A DNA stretch of 64,000 nucleotides from Arthrobacter nitrophenolicus (GCF_000332815.1 NZ_AOFD01000004.1:1-64000); one strand, 5' to 3'; positions 40,524 to 50,506 are shown, numbered from the stretch's first letter. Numbers and translations are program-made. The notes: generated from the letters alone by a model not told the origin.

Positions 40524-40581
40524 AATTAAAAGCAGAGGGTTCGTTTCCCCGGCCGGGGAAACGAACCCTCTGCTTTTAATT
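40524..40581. terminator. Perfect 58-bp palindromic terminator
   Basis: The 58 bases are a perfect inverted repeat with 29-base arms and no loop. It starts AATTAAAAGCAGAGGG, has CCCCGG/CCGGGG at its centre, and ends CCCTCTGCTTTTAATT. The A-run on one side and T-run on the other make it a symmetric intrinsic terminator for both rdgB and the converging DedA gene. Confidence 0.92.
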
Positions 40582-40588
40582 GGCCCTT

Positions 40589-41380
40589 TTAGGGAAGGCG
40601 CCGCGTCTTCTGCTCGTCCTCGGGAGCGTGCTCCTCGATGAATTCGTCCACGGGGTCGGTGCCGTAGGCTGCTGCCTGGCGCTTGGCGGACAGGCCGCGG
40701 AGAACCTCGATGCCGATCGGCAGGACCGAAACCAGCACGATGGCGATAAAGATGATGTCCAGGTTGTCCCGGATCCACGGGATGCGGTCGCCCAGGATGT
40801 AGCCCAGCAGGGTGACGCCGCCGCCCCAGAGCAGGGCACCAATGACGTTGTAGAGGAAGAACTTCTTGCGGCTCATCTGGGCCACACCCACGATGACCGG
40901 GACGAACGTACGGATGATGGGAACGAACCGAGCCAGGATCAGCGCTTTTCCGCCGTGCTTCTCGAAGAAGGCGTGTGCGTTCTCAACGTTCTCGCGCTTG
41001 AAGAGCCTGGAGTTGGGCTTGTTGAAGATGGCCGGGCCCGCTTTGGAACCGATGAAGTAGCCGGTCTGGTTGCCGATGATGGCGGAAATCACAATCAGCA
41101 GTGCGAACAGCCAGATGTTGAACTTGATGGTGTCGGTGGCGACCAGCAGGCCGGCGGTGAACAGCATGGAGTCGCCGGGCAGGAAGAACCCCACCAGCAG
41201 GCCGGTTTCCGCGAAGACGATGCCGCAGACCAATAGGACCACCCACGGGGCAAGGGCTGGATCGGCCAGGAAGACTTGGGGGTTCAGCCAGTCGGGCAGG
41301 AAGGAGGCCAGCTGCGGCTGGACCGGTCCTGCCCCGCCCAGCATGGACACGGCGAGGTCGTTCATCACAGGAAAGTTCAC
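40589..41380 (-). CDS. DedA family membrane protein
   Basis: A 263-residue inner-membrane protein of the DedA/SNARE-associated superfamily, members of which flip or scramble lipids or carry undecaprenyl phosphate. It has about five to six hydrophobic segments. The conserved block FLPGDSMLFTAGLLV is near residue 67. ILARFVPIIRTFVPVIVGV is near residue 147, with the functional arginines, followed by FFLYNVIGALLWGGG. The acidic C-terminal tail is cytosolic. The GTG start follows TACCCT at 6 bases on the minus strand. Confidence 0.9.
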   Translation of the reverse strand: MNFPVMNDLAVSMLGGAGPVQPQLASFLPDWLNPQVFLADPALAPWVVLLVCGIVFAETGLLVGFFLPGDSMLFTAGLLVATDTIKFNIWLFALLIVISAIIGNQTGYFIGSKAGPAIFNKPNSRLFKRENVENAHAFFEKHGGKALILARFVPIIRTFVPVIVGVAQMSRKKFFLYNVIGALLWGGGVTLLGYILGDRIPWIRDNLDIIFIAIVLVSVLPIGIEVLRGLSAKRQAAAYGTDPVDEFIEEHAPEDEQKTRRLP

Positions 41381-41435
41381 CCTTCAAGGGTACTTGACGG
41401 GCCTGTGCCTGCAGGGCCCCGGGGGCAGGCGGCGG

Positions 41436-41441
41436 TAAGGT
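41436..41441 (+). promoter_or_regulatory. Candidate -10 box for the exonuclease-BRCT gene
   Basis: TAAGGT, 7 bases before the GTG at 41449. Confidence 0.4.
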
Positions 41442-41448
41442 GGGGGCC

Positions 41449-42470
41449 GTGGGTTTGGACTTTACTGCGATCGACTTCGAGACGGCGAACGGCTTCAGGG
41501 GCTCTCCCTGCGCAGTGGGGCTCACCAAGGTGCGGGGCGGCCGGATCGTGGACGAGGCCTCGTGGCTGATGCGCCCGCCGCGGAACCACGACCATTTCGA
41601 TTTCCACAACGTCCGGATCCACGGCATCAGTGCCGCGGACGTCGCGGACCGGCCGCGGTTCGGGGACGTGTTCGCCGAAATTGGTGCCTTTATCGGCGAC
41701 GACGTGCTGGCGGCCCACAACGCGGCGTTCGACCTGGGCGTGATCCGCTCCGCCCTGGAGGTCTCCGGCCTTCCCGGCCCTGCCTACGATTACGTCTGCA
41801 CCGTGATGCTCTCGCGGCGGTGTTATTCACTGGTGTCCAACTCGCTGCCGTTCGCCGCGGAAGAAGCCGGCGTGCCGCTGGTCAAGCACCACGACGCTGC
41901 GGAGGACGCCCGGGCCTGCGCCGGCATCCTTATCGACATCGCCCGTCGGAACAACGCCAACAGCATCGCCGAACTTACCTATCCCTGGGCCTCGCGGTGC
42001 CGCGCCAGCAGGCCTTTGACCCCGCAGTGGATCCGCTCTCCAAACCCAGCCTTGCCGCCGTCGCCGGCATGTCCCTGCCGGGAGCAACCGGCAACGGTGC
42101 GGCGCTGGCCCGCCCGTTCCGCGCCGGCTGGCCCGAGGAAGGCATCAACCCCGAACCCAACCCCGACGCCGGGCCGGGCCATCCGCTGTTCGGCCAGACC
42201 GTCGTCTTCACGGGCCAGCTGTCCATCGGGCGCCCGGAGGCCAAGGTCATGAGCGCCGAAGTGGGGGCACGGACCGAAAGCCGGGTGACCGGGCGTACCA
42301 CCGTCCTGGTGGTCGGTGACGGCTTCGTGGCCTCGGACCTCCGCTCAGGGAGGCTGACCGGCAAAGCGCGCCGCGTCCTGGAGCTCCATGAGCGGGGCCA
42401 GACGATTGAGGTGCTGTCCGAGGGCGAGTTCCTGCAGATGGTGGCCGGCGCAGAACCAGCCACCGTCTAG
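41449..42470 (+). CDS. DnaQ-like 3'-5' exonuclease with BRCT domain (one-base frameshift as read)
   Basis: An RNase T/DNA polymerase III epsilon-type exonuclease (DEDD) domain covers residues about 1–165: FTAIDFETANG (first acidic pair), DDVLAAHNAAFDLGVI, and KHHDAAEDARACA. A variable linker and a C-terminal BRCT domain follow (HPLFGQTVVFTGQLS, RLTGKARRVLELHERG). The frame breaks near 41976, where CTTAC should read CTTTAC. Adding that T gives one 340-residue protein ending at 42470. Short-patch repair or proofreading is likely. Confidence 0.85.
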
Positions 42471-42505
42471 GGTGGCGCGTGCGGCTGGTCCGGCGGCCGC
42501 CGGCA

Positions 42506-43596
42506 TCAGCCTTCGCCGGTGGTGACGCGCACCAGGAGGTCGGCCATCCCGCGGATAACGTCAGGGGCCTCCAGCGCTTCAAGCCAGTCGCCGGGCAGGC
42601 AGTCCTCGCCGTAGTAGGCGCCGAGGATGTTGCCGGCCACGGAGGCGGTGGAGTCGCTGTCGCCGCCATGGTTGACGGCCAGGGTTATGGCGTCGCGAAA
42701 GTGCCGGACCGCCGGTGTGTCCGGCCCGTCAGAGTCATCCGGCGTGGTGGCCAGCACGGCGTACAGTGCGAGAGCGAGCGCCTCCTCGGCCACCCAGCCT
42801 CCGCCCAGCACCTGCGTCAGTTCCTCCGGCCGACGATGCCTTTGTCCGCAAGCTGGAGCGCCGCCTGCAGCCGTTCCGGCAGTTCGGGGGCCACTCCGGT
42901 GATGGTTGCGGCATGGGCCGTGACGCCGGCCGCCGCCTCCGCCAGGCCTTCGCCCGAGACCAGCCTGTGGACCAGGAGGCTGAAGATCCCGGCGCTCTGC
43001 CGGGCGGACGGATGGCCGTGCGTGAGGGAGGCGGCATCGGCACTTAGCTTGTACACGGCGTCGGGCGTGATGTGCGGGACCAGCCCGAACGGTGCCGACC
43101 GCATCACCGTGCCGCACCCCTTCGACTCCGGATTGACGGGGCGCACCGCGGTACCCATCTCGCCGGTCGCCAGCCCTGAGATGCAGGCCCTGCCCGGGTT
43201 CCGGCGCTGGTGCAGCACGGTGTGTCCATCGATCCAGCGGGGCTGGGGCACGGGAGCCGAGGCGGGGGCTGGTTCGCCCTGTGTGGCCAGCCACCGCAGG
43301 TAGGCGAGCCAGAGGCACGCATTGACGTCCGCCCCCACGCCCGAGTTGGCCCATTCCAGCGCCTCCACCAGCCCGTCCACGGTGTAGAGCGTCAGTTGGG
43401 TATCGTCGGAGAAGTGGCTGCCGCCGGACAGTGCTTCGAAACCGGTGAGCCCGTCAGCGCCGAAGCGGCGCCGGATCTCGTCCATGCCGTCGAACTCCAC
43501 CGCGTAACCCAGCGCGTCACCCAGCGCGCCGCCCAGCAGGGAACCGTGGATGCGTGACTTCAAAGTGGGCGCGGGTGCCCCGGTGTGGATGCTCAT
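42506..43596 (-). CDS. ADP-ribosylglycohydrolase family protein (one-base frameshift as read)
   Basis: A DraG/ARH-type enzyme that removes ADP-ribose from proteins or other targets using two Mg2+ ions. The N-terminal part reads GSLLGGALGDALGYAVE and has metal ligands in SHFSDDTQLTLYTVDGL. The C-terminal part carries the other ligands in NHGGDSDSTASVAGNILGA. The two parts are in different frames. Adding one C near 42829 joins GIVG to PEELTQVLGGGW for 363 residues. The ATG follows TAAATT at 6 bases. Confidence 0.87.
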
Positions 43597-43602
43597 GCAG
43601 TA

Positions 43603-43608
43603 AATTTA
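43603..43608 (-). promoter_or_regulatory. Candidate -10 box for the ADP-ribosylglycohydrolase gene
   Basis: TAAATT on the minus strand, 6 bases before the ATG at 43596. Confidence 0.4.
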
Positions 43609-43740
43609 CCGTGGCGCCCGGGCCGGTCCCGCCGGCGTCTTGTTCGCTCCGGGCCCCAGCAAACCTCCAGCCTGGGCTGGAATAATGCTCAGGTTGCCCG
43701 GCGGCAGCACCCGCATGAACACCGACCTGAAGGTTCCACG

Positions 43741-44705
43741 ATGAGCACCCCCGTTCCAGCCCGACCCGACGCCCTGACCGGCAGCCCGGACGCTTCCCGG
43801 CCCGGCCTGTTCCCCAGGCTCGCCGCCGAGGGATTCGGCAGCCTGATCCTGGCCGTCACCGGCCTGGGGGTGCCGCTGTTCAGTATCCCGCAGTCCAGCC
43901 CGATGCCTGCAGCCCTCGCCGCCGGCCTGGCCGTGACCGCCGCAATGCTGGCGTTCGGACACGTCTCTGGCGGCCACTTCAACCCGGCCATCACCCTGGG
44001 CCACCTCCTGGCGGGACGCATCCGCGCCGGGGCTGCGGCCGCCTACGTGGCGGCCCAGCTTGCCGGGGCGTCACTCGGAGCGCTGGCGCTTTACGCGGTC
44101 CTGCGGACCTTCCCGGGATCGCGGACAGCCGCACGGCGTTCGACACAGTCACCGCCGGCTTCGGCGAGCACTCCATCGTCCAGGCGCCACTGGCCGCTGT
44201 GCTGCTGCTGGAGGTCATCGGCGCCGCCATCATCGTCTCCGTGTTCCTCGGCGCGGCCGCCCGCGGCCGGGCCAACAGCGCCGCCGCGCCGGTCGCCGTG
44301 GGTTTGACGTTTGCGGCCCTGCTGCAGCTGGGACAGGCGGTGGGCAATCTCCCGTTCAACCCGGCACGTGCCGCGGCATCCGCGTTCTTCAGCTCCGGCT
44401 GGGCGCTGGAACAGCTGTGGGTTTTCCTTGCCGCGCCGCTGGCCGGTGCCGCCGTCGCCGGCCTGGTGTTCCGCACTTTCCGGGCGGGTGAGCAGGCAGG
44501 CGAACACGCAGTCCCGGCTTCGGGGCCGGGCGCAGAAACCGGCGGGTCCACCGGGTCCGACGTGTCCGACGTGTCCGACGTGTCCGACGACGAAGGCGAC
44601 GCGGCGCCCGTGGCTGCCCCGACGGGGGGCGTGGCAGTGTCCCGGAAGGACAGCGACGGCGGCGCCAGCGAGGCGCAGGAATTCTTCGAGGGCAAGAGGG
44701 GCTGA
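43741..44705 (+). CDS. Aquaporin / MIP family channel (one-base frameshift as read)
   Basis: A six-helix water or glycerol channel. The first pore loop is GGHFNPAITLG near residue 78 and the second is NLPFNPARAAASA near residue 203. One G added near 44117 (CCCGGG to CCCGGGG) links LRTFPG to IADSRTAFDTVTAGFGEH and on to the stop at 44705, for 321 residues. An unusual acidic C-terminal tail of about 75 residues contains the triplet repeat VSDVSDVSDDE, encoded by a 9-bp tandem repeat at 44556–44591. GAAGG lies 7 bases before the ATG. Confidence 0.87.
44556..44591 (+). repeat. 9-bp tandem repeat inside the aquaporin gene
   Basis: Four copies of TCCGACGTG (the last one ends GAC) encode the repeated Ser-Asp-Val triplets of the cytosolic tail. 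In-frame copy number could vary by slippage. Confidence 0.8.
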
Positions 44706-44750
44706 ACGCGGGCAGCTGCGGCGGTGACGCAAACTGTCAGTGGCTCCGGA

Positions 44751-44756
44751 TAGCTT
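44751..44756 (+). promoter_or_regulatory. Candidate -10 box for sbcDC
   Basis: TAGCTT, 6 bases before the ATG at 44763. Confidence 0.4.
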
Positions 44757-44762
44757 GGGAAT

Positions 44763-45941
44763 ATGCGGTTACTACACACATCGGACTGGCACCTGGGCCG
44801 CTCCTTCCACGGCGTGGGCATGCTGGAGTCCCAGCGCGCCTTCATCAACCAGCTCGTGGAGGCGGTGGCCGGGCACCAGGTGGATGTCGTCCTGATCGCC
44901 GGTGATGTCTACGACCGCGCACTGCCGGGCGTGGACGTGGTCCACCTGCTGGACGAGGCCCTGGTCCGGCTGACGTCGGCCGGCGCCAAGGTGGTCCTCA
45001 CCAGTGGAAACCACGACTCCGCCATCCGCCTTGGCTTTGCCGCCCGGCTGCTGGAACGCGGGGGAGTGCACCTCCGGACCCGCGTGGAGAACCTGGACGA
45101 GCCGTTGCTGCTGCCACTCGGCGCGGACCGGGCAGGGAAGGAAGCCACTCTGGCCATCTACGGCATCCCCTGGCTTGAACCCCGGCTTGTCGCGGGGCAG
45201 CTGGGCGTGCAGACGGCCAGCCACTTCGAGGTCACCCGGGCTGCCACAAGCCTGATCCGTGAAGACATCGCGCGCCGTGCGGCCAGTGCCCCCATCCAGT
45301 CGGTGGTATTGGCCCACACGTTTGCCAGCGGCGGCATCAGCTCGGACAGTGAACGCGACCTCAGCATCGGGGGAGTGGGTGCCGTACCCCTGGACCTCTT
45401 CGAGGGCTTCAGCTACACCGCCCTCGGCCACCTGCACGGCCGCCAGGCGTTGTCCCCTGAAGTGCGGTATTCCGGATCCCCGCTGGCCTATTCGTTTTCG
45501 GAGGCGCGGCACCGGAAAGGGGCCTGGCTGGTGGACATCGGACCGGACGGGGTCGAGGCAGTGGAGGAAGTGCTGTTCGAAGCGGCACGCTCCCTGGCCG
45601 TCCTGCGGGGTCCGCTGCAGGACCTCCTGGAGTCGCCGGAACACGCGTGGGCTGAAACCGCCTACTGCCAGATCACCCTCACGGACGCGCAGCGGCCTGT
45701 CCGGGCAATGGACAGGCTTCGGGAACGGTTTCCGGACACCCTGGTCCTGGGCTTCGAGCCCCAGGGCGGGACTGCCGCCAGTGCCGCCACCTACAGCAGC
45801 AGGCTGGCCGAGGCGCCGGACGATCTCGCCGTGTGCTGCGGGTTCCTCGAGCACGTGCGCGGCCGCGTCCCGGACGCGGCTGAGGAAGCGGCCCTCGCCG
45901 CCGCCCTTGAGAACGTGCGCTTGCTGGAGGGTTCGCGATGA
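44763..45941 (+). CDS. sbcD: Exonuclease SbcD
   Basis: The Mre11-type nuclease subunit of SbcCD, which opens DNA hairpins and blocked ends. The 392-residue protein has the five phosphoesterase motifs: HTSDWHLGRSFHG near residue 5, IAGDVYDRALP near 46, SGNHDSAIRL near 81, VVLAHTFASGG near 182, and TALGHLHGRQ near 220. The C-terminal third is the capping domain. The stop overlaps the sbcC start by 4 bases (ATGA). Confidence 0.95.
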   Translation: MRLLHTSDWHLGRSFHGVGMLESQRAFINQLVEAVAGHQVDVVLIAGDVYDRALPGVDVVHLLDEALVRLTSAGAKVVLTSGNHDSAIRLGFAARLLERGGVHLRTRVENLDEPLLLPLGADRAGKEATLAIYGIPWLEPRLVAGQLGVQTASHFEVTRAATSLIREDIARRAASAPIQSVVLAHTFASGGISSDSERDLSIGGVGAVPLDLFEGFSYTALGHLHGRQALSPEVRYSGSPLAYSFSEARHRKGAWLVDIGPDGVEAVEEVLFEAARSLAVLRGPLQDLLESPEHAWAETAYCQITLTDAQRPVRAMDRLRERFPDTLVLGFEPQGGTAASAATYSSRLAEAPDDLAVCCGFLEHVRGRVPDAAEEAALAAALENVRLLEGSR

Positions 45942-48900
45942 GGATCCACCACCTGAGCATTTCCGGATTCGGCCCTTTCGCCGGCACGGAAGACATCGAC
46001 TTTGACCGGCTGAGCGGCCACGGGCTGTTCCTCCTCAACGGGCCCACCGGCGCCGGAAAGACCAGCGTCCTGGACGCCATCTGCTTTGCCCTGTACGGGT
46101 CCGTTCCCGGGGCCCGCCAGGACGGCAAGCGCCTGCGCAGCGACCATGCTGAACCGGGCCGGGAGCCGGCCGTCAGCTGTGAATTCTCCGCACAGGGGCG
46201 GCGGTTCGAAGTGACGCGCTCGCCGGCTTGGGACAAGCCCAGTGCGCGGGGCAGGAACGGGTTCACCACCCAGCAGGCCAAGACCCTCCTTCGGGAATTC
46301 GTGGATGGCGCATGGGTGGAGAAATCGGCGCGGAATGACGAGGCCGGGGCCGAAATCCTGGCCCTGCTCGGCATGGACCGGGAACAGTTCACCCGGGTGG
46401 TGATGCTCCCGCAGGGGGACTTTGCCGCATTCCTGCGGTCAAAGGCCGCAGACCGGCTGGAACTGCTGCAAAAGCTGTTCGGCACCCAGCGTTTTGAGGC
46501 CCTGGAACAGGAACTTTCCCGCCAGGCGGTTGAGGCAAGGGAGAAAGTCTCCGCCCTGGCCGGACAACTCGAAGTCCTCGCTGCACGCGCTGAATCCGAA
46601 GCAGCCGCCGTGGAACTGGACGCGGCAGACGCTCCACTCGCCGAGAATATGGCTGCCCGGCTGGAATGGCTGCGCCATGCGGCGAGGCAACGTCTGGACC
46701 ACCTGAGGGACGTGGCAAAGGCGGCCGAAACGGAAAGCAGCGCGCAAGCCCGTGCCGTTGATGAGGAAAGCGCCAGGATAGGGCGGTGCCGCCGGCTTGA
46801 CGCCGCCGGATCCCGCCGGGCGGCCGTCCAGGAAGCCGCGCCCCGGCTGGAAAGCCTGGCCCTCCGCCTGGCGCGCCACCGGCAGGCAGCCGTCCTCGAC
46901 GGGCACCTGAAGGGTGTTGATGCAGCGGAGGCCAGGGTGCGGAGCGCCGCCGGCGCCGCCGAGTCTGCCAATACCCTGCTCCGCCTCGCCGTGGAAGACA
47001 GCACTGAAATTTCCCGGCTGGAACTGGGCTGGGCCGAAGCACCTGGCCGGGACAGTGCTGGTGTGCAGGATGCGGGGCTGGCCGGTGCAGGCGCTGCGGC
47101 TGCAGCCGGGGAGCTGGGCCGTCTGCGCTCGCTTCTGGCCGTCGTCGAGGCAAGGTTGCCGGACGAGGACAGGCTGCAGGCCCTCCGCGGGCAGCAGAAC
47201 CGGCTGGCCGGGAAGCAACAGGAACTGGAAAGTGGGATCTCGGGACTGGACGGCCGGATGGCGGCGCTCCAGGAAGAACGCGACCGGCTCGCCGGGGGCA
47301 GGGACGAGCTGGTCCAGCACGCTGGCACTGCCGCGCTGCGCACCAAGGAAGCCGCTGCCGCCACCGAATTGCTGGACGTTGTCCGCCGGCATGCGGCGGC
47401 TGCCGCAGCCCGTGACGCCGTAAAGCTGCGGTATGACGCCTGCCGCGAGAACCAGCTGGAAGCCAAACGCCGCTGGCTGGATCTTCGGGAAGAGCGGCTG
47501 GCGAACGCAGCTGCCGAGCTGGCCGCGCAGCTGGCCGAGGGAGCTCCGTGCCCGGTCTGCGGCAGTGAAGACCATCCAGCCCCCGCCGCCGCCGGGCCTG
47601 GAGGTCCGGGCCTCGCCCAGGAGGAGGACGCAGCCCACGCCGGGTATGAAGCCGCAGAAGCCGCCTTCACCCTGGTCAGTGCCGAACTGGCTGAAGCAAA
47701 CCAGCACGTGGCAGTCCTCGCGGGCCAGGGCGGGGACACCCCCGAAGCCGACGCCCTTGGAAGCGCGGACGTGGCCCGTGCCGCGGCCGCCGAAGCCGAC
47801 GCGGCAGTCAAGGAGCTTGCGGCAGTCCGGACCCGCCTGGATGCCCTGGACGCAGACCTTGCAGCGGCCCAGGCGTCAAGGGCCGGGATGGACGCGGAAC
47901 TGCACCAGGTGAAGGCCTCGCTGGCAGACCTGTCCGGGCAGGCTTCCTCCCTGGACCATGCCCTCTCGGAGCTGCGCGGCGGGCACCGCACCTTGTCCCG
48001 CCGGCTGCGGTCCTTGGAGGACGCGGTGGCTGTCCTGGACAAGGCAGTGGAGGCCGGGGCGCAGTTGGATCGTGCCCGGGCGCAGGCTGCCGAGGCCCGG
48101 GCACAGCTGGAGCTGGCATTGCCGGAGGCCGGCTTCGCCACTGCCGGCGAAGCCAGGGAGCAGCTGCTTCCGTCCGCCCAGGCAGCCGCCCTGGAGGATG
48201 AGGTCCGTGCCGTCCGGGATGAGGCAGCCAGGGTTGACGAGCTCTTTGCCTCGGAGGACATCGTGCTGGCCCTTGAGGAACAGGCCGCCGGATTCACCGT
48301 TGACGAGCAACGTTTTGCCGCCTTGCGTGACGCCGCGGACGCTGCCCGCCAGGAGGCGCGGGATGCCCAGCTCGCAGCCGGCATGGCGGGCCGCTGCCAG
48401 GAATCACTGGCCGCGATCAGCGTGGAGTATGAGACATTGACGGAATCTGTCCGCGGACCGGCGGAGCATGCGCAGATGCTCGCGGGCCTGGCCGATGCCG
48501 CGGCCGGCCGGGGGGAGAACACGTACAGGATGAGCCTGAACAGCTACGTGCTGGCGGCGCGGCTTGAGCAGGTGGCCCTCGCGGCGTCAGAGCGCCTGGT
48601 GGCAATGAGTGATGGCCGCTACCTGCTGCAGCACACTGATGCCAAGGCCGCCAGGGGTGCCAGGTCCGGGCTGGGCCTGGAAGTGGTGGACCAGTGGACC
48701 GGCTGCCGCCGCGATACCTCCACCCTCTCCGGCGGCGAGTCGTTCATGGCATCCCTGTCCCTGGCGCTTGGCCTCGCCGACGTCGTGCAGCAGGAAGCGG
48801 GCGGCGTCGAGATTGAGACACTTTTTGTGGACGAGGGATTCGGAAGCCTGGACGAGCAGTCGCTGGAGCAAGTCATGGACGCGCTGGAGGGCCTGCGCGA

Positions 48901-49033
48901 CGGCGGGCGCGTGGTGGGGCTCGTCAGCCACGTCGGCGAAATGAAGCAGCGTATCGGCACCCAGCTGCAGGTGCTAAAAGGCCGGAACGGGTCCACGCTG
49001 CGGATTTCCGAGGCTGCGGATCTGGGAGCCTGA
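45938..49033 (+). CDS. sbcC: Exonuclease subunit SbcC (SMC-like ATPase)
   Basis: The Rad50-type partner of SbcD, 1031 residues. Walker A GPTGAGKTS begins at residue 35. Long Ala/Glu/Arg-rich coiled coils run to about 520 and from about 570 to 900. The zinc hook CPVC is at residues 538–541. The ABC signature LSGGESFMASLSLALGLAD is near 930 and Walker B ETLFVDEGFGSLDEQSLEQ near 963. It is intact, in contrast to several neighbours. No gene follows for 134 bases. Confidence 0.96.
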   Translation: MRIHHLSISGFGPFAGTEDIDFDRLSGHGLFLLNGPTGAGKTSVLDAICFALYGSVPGARQDGKRLRSDHAEPGREPAVSCEFSAQGRRFEVTRSPAWDKPSARGRNGFTTQQAKTLLREFVDGAWVEKSARNDEAGAEILALLGMDREQFTRVVMLPQGDFAAFLRSKAADRLELLQKLFGTQRFEALEQELSRQAVEAREKVSALAGQLEVLAARAESEAAAVELDAADAPLAENMAARLEWLRHAARQRLDHLRDVAKAAETESSAQARAVDEESARIGRCRRLDAAGSRRAAVQEAAPRLESLALRLARHRQAAVLDGHLKGVDAAEARVRSAAGAAESANTLLRLAVEDSTEISRLELGWAEAPGRDSAGVQDAGLAGAGAAAAAGELGRLRSLLAVVEARLPDEDRLQALRGQQNRLAGKQQELESGISGLDGRMAALQEERDRLAGGRDELVQHAGTAALRTKEAAAATELLDVVRRHAAAAAARDAVKLRYDACRENQLEAKRRWLDLREERLANAAAELAAQLAEGAPCPVCGSEDHPAPAAAGPGGPGLAQEEDAAHAGYEAAEAAFTLVSAELAEANQHVAVLAGQGGDTPEADALGSADVARAAAAEADAAVKELAAVRTRLDALDADLAAAQASRAGMDAELHQVKASLADLSGQASSLDHALSELRGGHRTLSRRLRSLEDAVAVLDKAVEAGAQLDRARAQAAEARAQLELALPEAGFATAGEAREQLLPSAQAAALEDEVRAVRDEAARVDELFASEDIVLALEEQAAGFTVDEQRFAALRDAADAARQEARDAQLAAGMAGRCQESLAAISVEYETLTESVRGPAEHAQMLAGLADAAAGRGENTYRMSLNSYVLAARLEQVALAASERLVAMSDGRYLLQHTDAKAARGARSGLGLEVVDQWTGCRRDTSTLSGGESFMASLSLALGLADVVQQEAGGVEIETLFVDEGFGSLDEQSLEQVMDALEGLRDGGRVVGLVSHVGEMKQRIGTQLQVLKGRNGSTLRISEAADLGA

Positions 49034-49096
49034 TCCGCCAGTCCCGCCTGAAGCGGGTGCCCGGCGGCATTCGGGGGCGCACTATGACTTCCACGC

Positions 49097-49155
49097 TATA
49101 ATTTTCCAGTTACCGGGTTGCGCGCATCGGGAGGAGGGACGATGCGCATGAACTG
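49097..49155 (+). promoter_or_regulatory. -10 box and strong ribosome site before the MFS gene
   Basis: TATAAT at 49097–49102 is a perfect -10 hexamer. GGGAGGAGGG sits just before an ATG at 49141 that opens only MRMN and a stop. Either this is a four-codon leader or, with one base missing near 49152, it is the true start of the transporter at 49168. Confidence 0.5.
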
Positions 49156-49167
49156 AACGAGCCCGCA

Positions 49168-50497
49168 ATGACATCACCAACCTCCCCGTCCACAGACACC
49201 TCCAGCACCCGCGGCCAGGTTTCCCCTTCAGGCACTGCACGTACACGAACTGCACCGCAGGGGCGTTTCGCCAGGCTCTCCCACCTGGCCGGCCGCAGCT
49301 TCATCCCCATCGGGCTCTTCGCCCGGCTGCCGCTGGCCATGCTCACCGTCGGCACGCTCACCATGGTCACCTCCGTCAGCGGCTCCTACGCCGCGGGCGG
49401 GACGGCCGCCGGAGCCGTGGGCATCGGCTCAGCCTTGGTGCCCCCGTGCTTGGCGCCCTGGCCGACAGGCGGGGGCAGCGTCCCGTCCTGATGGTCTCTG
49501 CGCTCATCAACACCGCAGCAGTGGTGGCTTTGATCCTCACGGCCACGGGCCTGGGCAGCTCCGGGGGCTTCCACCCGGCAATCCTTGCCGCCGCGTTCGC
49601 CGCCGGCGCCAGCTGCCCGCAGGTGGGCCCGCTCGCGCGGGTCCGCTGGATGGCCCTGACACTGCACGGGCCCGCAACGGCCAACAAGCGGGACCTGGAT
49701 ACCGCATTGTCCTACGAAAGCACCGCGGATGAGGTGACTTTTGTCCTGGGGCCGGCACTGGTGGGCATCCTCGCCAGCCTCGTGGCTCCATGGCTCCCGC
49801 TGGCGCTCGCTGCGGCGATGACCATCATCCTGGTTCCCGCCTTCGCCGCCCATCCCACCCACCGGTCGGTCCGGCCAGGCCCGGGACGGACCAAGGGCGA
49901 CAACGGGAACAAGGGCAACCAGGGCGCCGGCAGGATCCCCGCGGCAGTAGCCCTGCCCGTGGCGGCCATGGTCTGCATGGGAACCTTCTTCGGCTCCACG
50001 CAGGCTGCCTTGAGCTCCTTTTCGGCCGGCCAGGCAGGATCCGAACTCGCCGGACTGCTGTATGCCGTCATGGGCCTGAGCTCCGCCGCTGCTGCCCTCT
50101 CGGTTGCCTACTGGCCCCAGCGGTTCGGGCTCTCCCGGCGGTGGACCCTGTCTGCGGCGCTGATGGCGCTGCTGGCGCTGCTGCTGCTGGTTCCGTCCTC
50201 GCTCGCCGGCATGGTGGCCGTCCTGCTCACCCTCGGGCTGCCGGTGGGCCCGGTCATGGTCACGGTGTTCGCAGCCGGCGGCGTGCTGGCACCTGCGGGC
50301 CGGCTGGGAACCGTCATGACTGCCCTGGCCAGCGGGATTGTGGCGGGAACAGCGCTTGGCTCCTCCATCGGCGGCTACCTGGCAGAAGCCGGCGGCCACC
50401 ATGCGGCCTTCGTGGTTCCTGTCGGCGCTGCGTGGTGCTGGCGTTGCTCGGGGCCGCGGCCGCCCGGGTCCTGCGGACCCGGCAGGCCGCCAACTGA
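49168..50497 (+). CDS. Major facilitator superfamily transporter (two or three frameshifts as read)
   Basis: A 12-helix MFS transporter, cargo unknown. The N-terminal part ends GTAAGAVGIGSAL. One G added near 49438 links it to LGALADRRGQRPVLMVSAL, the loop 2–3 signature. A second base near 50430 links VVPVGAA to LLGAAAARVLRTRQAAN, with a stop at 50497. The result is 443 residues, normal for the family. A third missing base near 49152 would put the start at 49141, next to the strong ribosome site. It converges on the IclR gene 10 bases away. Confidence 0.8.
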
Positions 50498-50506
50498 CCG
50501 CTGCCG

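Noticed and set aside
45679..48522. Very long open frame antisense to sbcC
   Set aside because: The translation is almost all Ala/Ser/Arg, a by-product of the Ala/Glu-rich coiled-coil codons of sbcC.
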